Assembly: GCF_008641105.1 (NCBI RefSeq)
Contig: NZ_VTTI01000003.1
Span: 413,082-422,588, forward strand
Direction of reading: 5' to 3'
Length of the DNA: 9,507 nt
Source: Halopseudomonas salina
GTDB taxonomy: Bacteria; Pseudomonadota; Gammaproteobacteria; Pseudomonadales; Pseudomonadaceae
Position 1 is the stretch's first letter. Each line of letters begins with the position of its first letter. A program made the translations under genes and the position numbers. The notes beneath the pieces were generated by a model. It saw only the letters and a program-made list of their open reading frames with translations, had not been told where the DNA came from and did no database searches. Shown one piece after another: positions 8,003 to 9,507 of the stretch.

Positions 8003-8021
8003 ATGACGGTACAGCCGTCAT
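8003..8021. repeat. Leader hairpin 2 of aapJ
   Basis: ATGACGG-TACAG-CCGTCAT is a perfect 7-bp stem with a 5-nt loop. With one bulged base it extends by three more GC pairs (CGC/GCG). It is in the predicted 5' leader, about 65-80 nt downstream of the predicted transcription start. No U tract follows on the minus strand, so it is not a simple terminator. Possible mRNA stabiliser or attenuation element. Confidence 0.5.
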
Positions 8022-8059
8022 GCGGGAAAGGAGAATATCTCACGCCCAGCGCGAGACAG

Positions 8060-8074
8060 CTGGCAAGCTGCCAG
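8060..8074. repeat. Leader hairpin 1 of aapJ
   Basis: CTGGCA-AGC-TGCCAG, a 6-bp perfect stem with a 3-nt loop, falls about 10-25 nt after the predicted sigma-54 start. A hairpin near the 5' end would protect the transcript; it could also be an operator on DNA. Confidence 0.45.
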
Positions 8075-8094
8075 TCCACAGTCCCTCAAGCCGT

Positions 8095-8110
8095 TGCAAG
8101 GCCTGTACCA
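8095..8110 (-). promoter_or_regulatory. Sigma-54 (RpoN) promoter of the aapJQMP operon
   Basis: On the minus strand TGGTACAGGCCTTGCA aligns without gaps to the RpoN consensus TGGCACG-N4-TTGCA, with mismatches only at the fourth (C to T) and seventh (G to A) positions. The invariant GG at -24 (8109-8108) and GC at -12 (8097-8096) are present at the required spacing. Transcription should start near 8085, giving a leader of about 155 nt. Sigma-54 control fits known nitrogen- or amino-acid-responsive regulation of such importers in pseudomonads. Function is inferred from the match and position. Confidence 0.8.
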
Positions 8111-8116
8111 GTACAG
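8103..8116. promoter_or_regulatory. Palindrome CTGTAC-CA-GTACAG over the -24 element
   Basis: A perfect 6-bp inverted repeat with a 2-bp centre covers the -24 half of the sigma-54 promoter. A protein bound here would block RNA polymerase, so it could be a repressor site; chance symmetry is the alternative. No known regulator is assigned. Confidence 0.35.
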
Positions 8117-8202
8117 TTAAGTGCATACCCGGGTGTTTTTCTCGTCAATATGGTCCTGAATGCGACATTTAGATGAATCGATGGTCCAATTGACACAAAT
8201 AG

Positions 8203-8244
8203 GCGCACCAAAACAGGCATATTTCTCCTGCGATGCGCACCAAA
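8203..8244. promoter_or_regulatory. Two direct repeats GCGCACCAAA, possible enhancer for the sigma-54 promoter
   Basis: GCGCACCAAA occurs at 8203-8212 and again at 8235-8244, 32 bp apart, about three helical turns. They lie about 118-160 bp upstream of the predicted aapJ start, where bacterial enhancer-binding proteins usually bind. On the minus strand each contains GGTGC, the half-site of the NtrC consensus, but the opposite half-sites are poor. So NtrC binding is possible, not shown. Confidence 0.4.
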
Positions 8245-8340
8245 GCTGCACGAAGCGCGCTATTGATCCCACACACCCCCTGGCTAACTTTTTGTTTATG
8301 GTGATGTCGTAAATAATTGAATCGTCGAATGGACCGGATC

Positions 8341-9348
8341 ATGGATTGGACCTGGCAATATGTGTTGACCTGTATTTGCCGCACAACTATCGCGCTCCTC
8401 GCGATCACACTGAGTGCCTGTGAGGGTAGCCAGTCCATATTGGCACCCGCAGGACTGCAGGCTGAACGCATTGCCACGCTGTTCTGGTGGATGCTTGGTG
8501 GCGGCATGCTCATCTGGATTTCCGTAGTAGCCCTTGCGCTCTTCGTCATCAGGGCCAATCCGGCGAAACACGACTCCAACAGGAGCCAATGGATGATCGT
8601 TGGAGGAGGGATCCTGTTTCCCGCGGTCGTACTGTCTGCGTTGTTGATCTATGGGCTCTCGCTGATGCCAGACACTCGCCGGCACGAGCAGGCCGAGATG
8701 AACATCAGTGTTTCGGGTGAGCAGTGGTGGTGGCGCATCTCGTATGCAACGGCTGCTGGCGAGGTTATAGAGCTGGCCAACGAAATTCGCCTGCCGGTCG
8801 GCAAGTCGGTTTTGTTCAAACTGACCAGCACCAATGTTATCCATTCTTTCTGGATCCCTGCGCTGGGCGGCAAGGTGGACATGATCCCCGGCCGCACCAA
8901 CCAACTGCTCCTGGAACCCACCCGTACCGGCACTTTTCAGGGTGTCTGCGCCGAATATTGCGGCACGTCCCATTCCTTTATGCGCTTCAAGGTAAAGGTA
9001 ATGGAGCAGCAGGCATTCGAGGAGTGGTTATCCAGGCAGGCCCGACCGGCAAAAACGCCTACCAGTGAAGCCGCCCTGAGCGGCCAGCAAGTATTCATGA
9101 CCAACACCTGCGTAGATTGCCACACCATTCGCGGCACCAATGCCAAGGGTCGGACCGGCCCCGATCTCACCCATGTAGGGAGTCGCCTGGGTCTGGCTGC
9201 GGATACGTTGTCCATGGACCCGGAGAGCTTCAGCCGCTGGATCGGACATACAAGGGAGCTCAAACCGGGCACGAAGATGCCCCCCTTTGCAGCTCTCGGA
9301 GAGGAGAAGCTCCAGGCACTGGCGACGTATCTGAGCGGATTGGAATAA
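8341..9348 (+). CDS. coxB: Cytochrome c oxidase subunit II with C-terminal cytochrome c domain (caa3 type)
   Basis: 335-residue subunit II of a heme-copper oxidase, which takes electrons into the binuclear CuA centre and passes them to subunit I. A lipoprotein-like signal ends LSAC (lipid Cys27). Two membrane helices lie at about 48-70 and 84-106. The cupredoxin domain has the CuA ligands His168 and CAEYCGTSHSFM (203-214: Cys203, Glu205, Cys207, His211, Met214), plus the aromatic cluster EQWWWR (127-132). A fused class I cytochrome c domain has CVDCH (257-261) and axial Met313 in GTKMPPF. In-frame starts at TTG 8317 and ATG 8329 exist. GGA lies 7 nt before the ATG at 8341, so I choose it, with low certainty. 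It is divergent from aapJ. Subunit I, expected next, is absent from the 159 bases that follow; a tRNA remnant is there instead. All ligands are intact, so the protein itself looks functional. Confidence 0.93.
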   Translation: MDWTWQYVLTCICRTTIALLAITLSACEGSQSILAPAGLQAERIATLFWWMLGGGMLIWISVVALALFVIRANPAKHDSNRSQWMIVGGGILFPAVVLSALLIYGLSLMPDTRRHEQAEMNISVSGEQWWWRISYATAAGEVIELANEIRLPVGKSVLFKLTSTNVIHSFWIPALGGKVDMIPGRTNQLLLEPTRTGTFQGVCAEYCGTSHSFMRFKVKVMEQQAFEEWLSRQARPAKTPTSEAALSGQQVFMTNTCVDCHTIRGTNAKGRTGPDLTHVGSRLGLAADTLSMDPESFSRWIGHTRELKPGTKMPPFAALGEEKLQALATYLSGLE

Positions 9349-9430
9349 ATGGTTCGATTCACCCGTATCACGCTCGGGCTCAAGCAGCAGGCGCGTAAAA
9401 GTGTCGGATCCGGGGGAGAAATACCAAGAT
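9349..9430. other. Spacer between coxB and the tRNA remnant
   Basis: An ATG directly follows the coxB stop (TAAATGG), and its frame stays open through the tRNA remnant to the window end. The product has no cytochrome oxidase subunit I character, and its second half is antisense tRNA, so I do not call a gene. A short CGGATCCG palindrome is present at about 9405-9412. No clear terminator is seen. Confidence 0.5.
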
Positions 9431-9478
9431 TGGTGCGCGAGCCCGGATTCGAACCGGGGACCTACCGCTTAGGAGGCG
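9431..9478 (-). tRNA. 3' half of tRNA-Arg(CCT), no 5' half: likely attachment-site remnant
   Basis: Read on the minus strand, this carries a canonical tRNA 3' half. The anticodon loop is CTCCTAA (9475-9469, anticodon CCT at 9473-9471), followed by the 3' anticodon strand GCGGT and the variable loop AGGTC. The T arm is CCCGG-TTCGAAT-CCGGG, then the 3' acceptor strand CTCGCGC, discriminator A and encoded CCA (9433-9431). A full gene would need a 5' strand GCGCGAG and a D arm upstream of the anticodon. The bases at 9479-9507 contain neither, and the 5' anticodon strand pairs imperfectly. This is the duplicated 3' end that tyrosine-recombinase elements leave at the far end of their insertion. It is not a working tRNA. 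Confidence 0.8.
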
Positions 9479-9507
9479 TTGATCGGCGCGTATTTTCACG
9501 GACAGCC
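9479..9507. mobile_element. Probable inner edge of an integrated element continuing beyond the window
   Basis: In tRNA-targeted integration, the partial 3' copy has chromosome beyond its CCA end and element DNA beyond its anticodon side. Here the CCA end points to coxB, so these 29 bases and what follows should be element DNA. Nothing in the 29 bases themselves identifies the element; the call is by orientation only. Confidence 0.4.

Noticed and set aside
8190..8195. Perfect TTGACA on the plus strand upstream of coxB
   Set aside because: No acceptable -10 hexamer at 16-18 nt spacing.
8281..8296. Plus-strand sigma-54-like site TGGCTAACTTTTTGTT upstream of coxB
   Set aside because: The invariant C of the -12 GC is replaced by T, and the TAAC part departs from consensus. 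Not enough to call.
9349..9507. Open frame from the ATG directly after the coxB stop, possibly a truncated coxA
   Set aside because: Its second half is the antisense of the tRNA remnant (giving REPGFEPG-type residues common to such false frames), and the first part shows no subunit I features.
9431..9507. Group I intron in the tRNA-Arg(CCT) anticodon loop as the reason for the missing 5' half
   Set aside because: Such introns are known in bacterial tRNA-Arg(CCT), but the anticodon loop CTCCTAA is uninterrupted here and the break lies within the 5' anticodon stem. An attachment-site duplication fits better.

Overview
The window looks like chromosomal DNA of a gammaproteobacterium, most likely a pseudomonad (Pseudomonas, Halopseudomonas or Stutzerimonas type). 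This rests on the complete AapJQMP amino-acid importer, a MexA/MexB-like efflux pair, a sigma-54 promoter of the usual form, and a caa3-type oxidase subunit II. It is an inference from gene content, not a database match.

Layout, right to left, because nearly everything is on the minus strand. At the right edge (about 9431-9478) lies the 3' half of a tRNA-Arg(CCT) gene with no 5' half, the typical scar of a site-specific integrative element. By its orientation, the element side is 9479-9507 and beyond. Convergent with it is a plus-strand gene for a lipoprotein-type cytochrome c oxidase subunit II with a C-terminal cytochrome c domain (8341-9348). Subunit I does not follow it. A 400-base divergent region (7929-8340) holds a sigma-54 promoter, a palindrome over its -24 element, two distal TTTGGTGCGC repeats and two leader hairpins.

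The minus-strand operon aapJ-aapQ-aapM-aapP (7928 down to 3745) encodes a complete general L-amino-acid ABC importer: periplasmic binding protein, two permeases and the ATPase. After a 220-base gap with a large inverted repeat come three separate units on the same strand. These are a membrane-anchored diguanylate cyclase with intact GGEEF and RxxD sites (3520-2462), a small YqaA/DedA-type membrane protein (2364-1777), and an RND efflux pair. The pair is a periplasmic adaptor lipoprotein (1686-532) and the N-terminus of its inner-membrane pump (535-1, cut by the window edge), joined by a GTGA stop/start overlap.

Functionally the window combines nitrogen-regulated amino-acid uptake, c-di-GMP synthesis, multidrug efflux and a terminal oxidase component. 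No clearly new multi-gene system is visible. The points most worth checking are the tRNA scar, the subunit II gene without subunit I, and the architecture of the sigma-54 control region.
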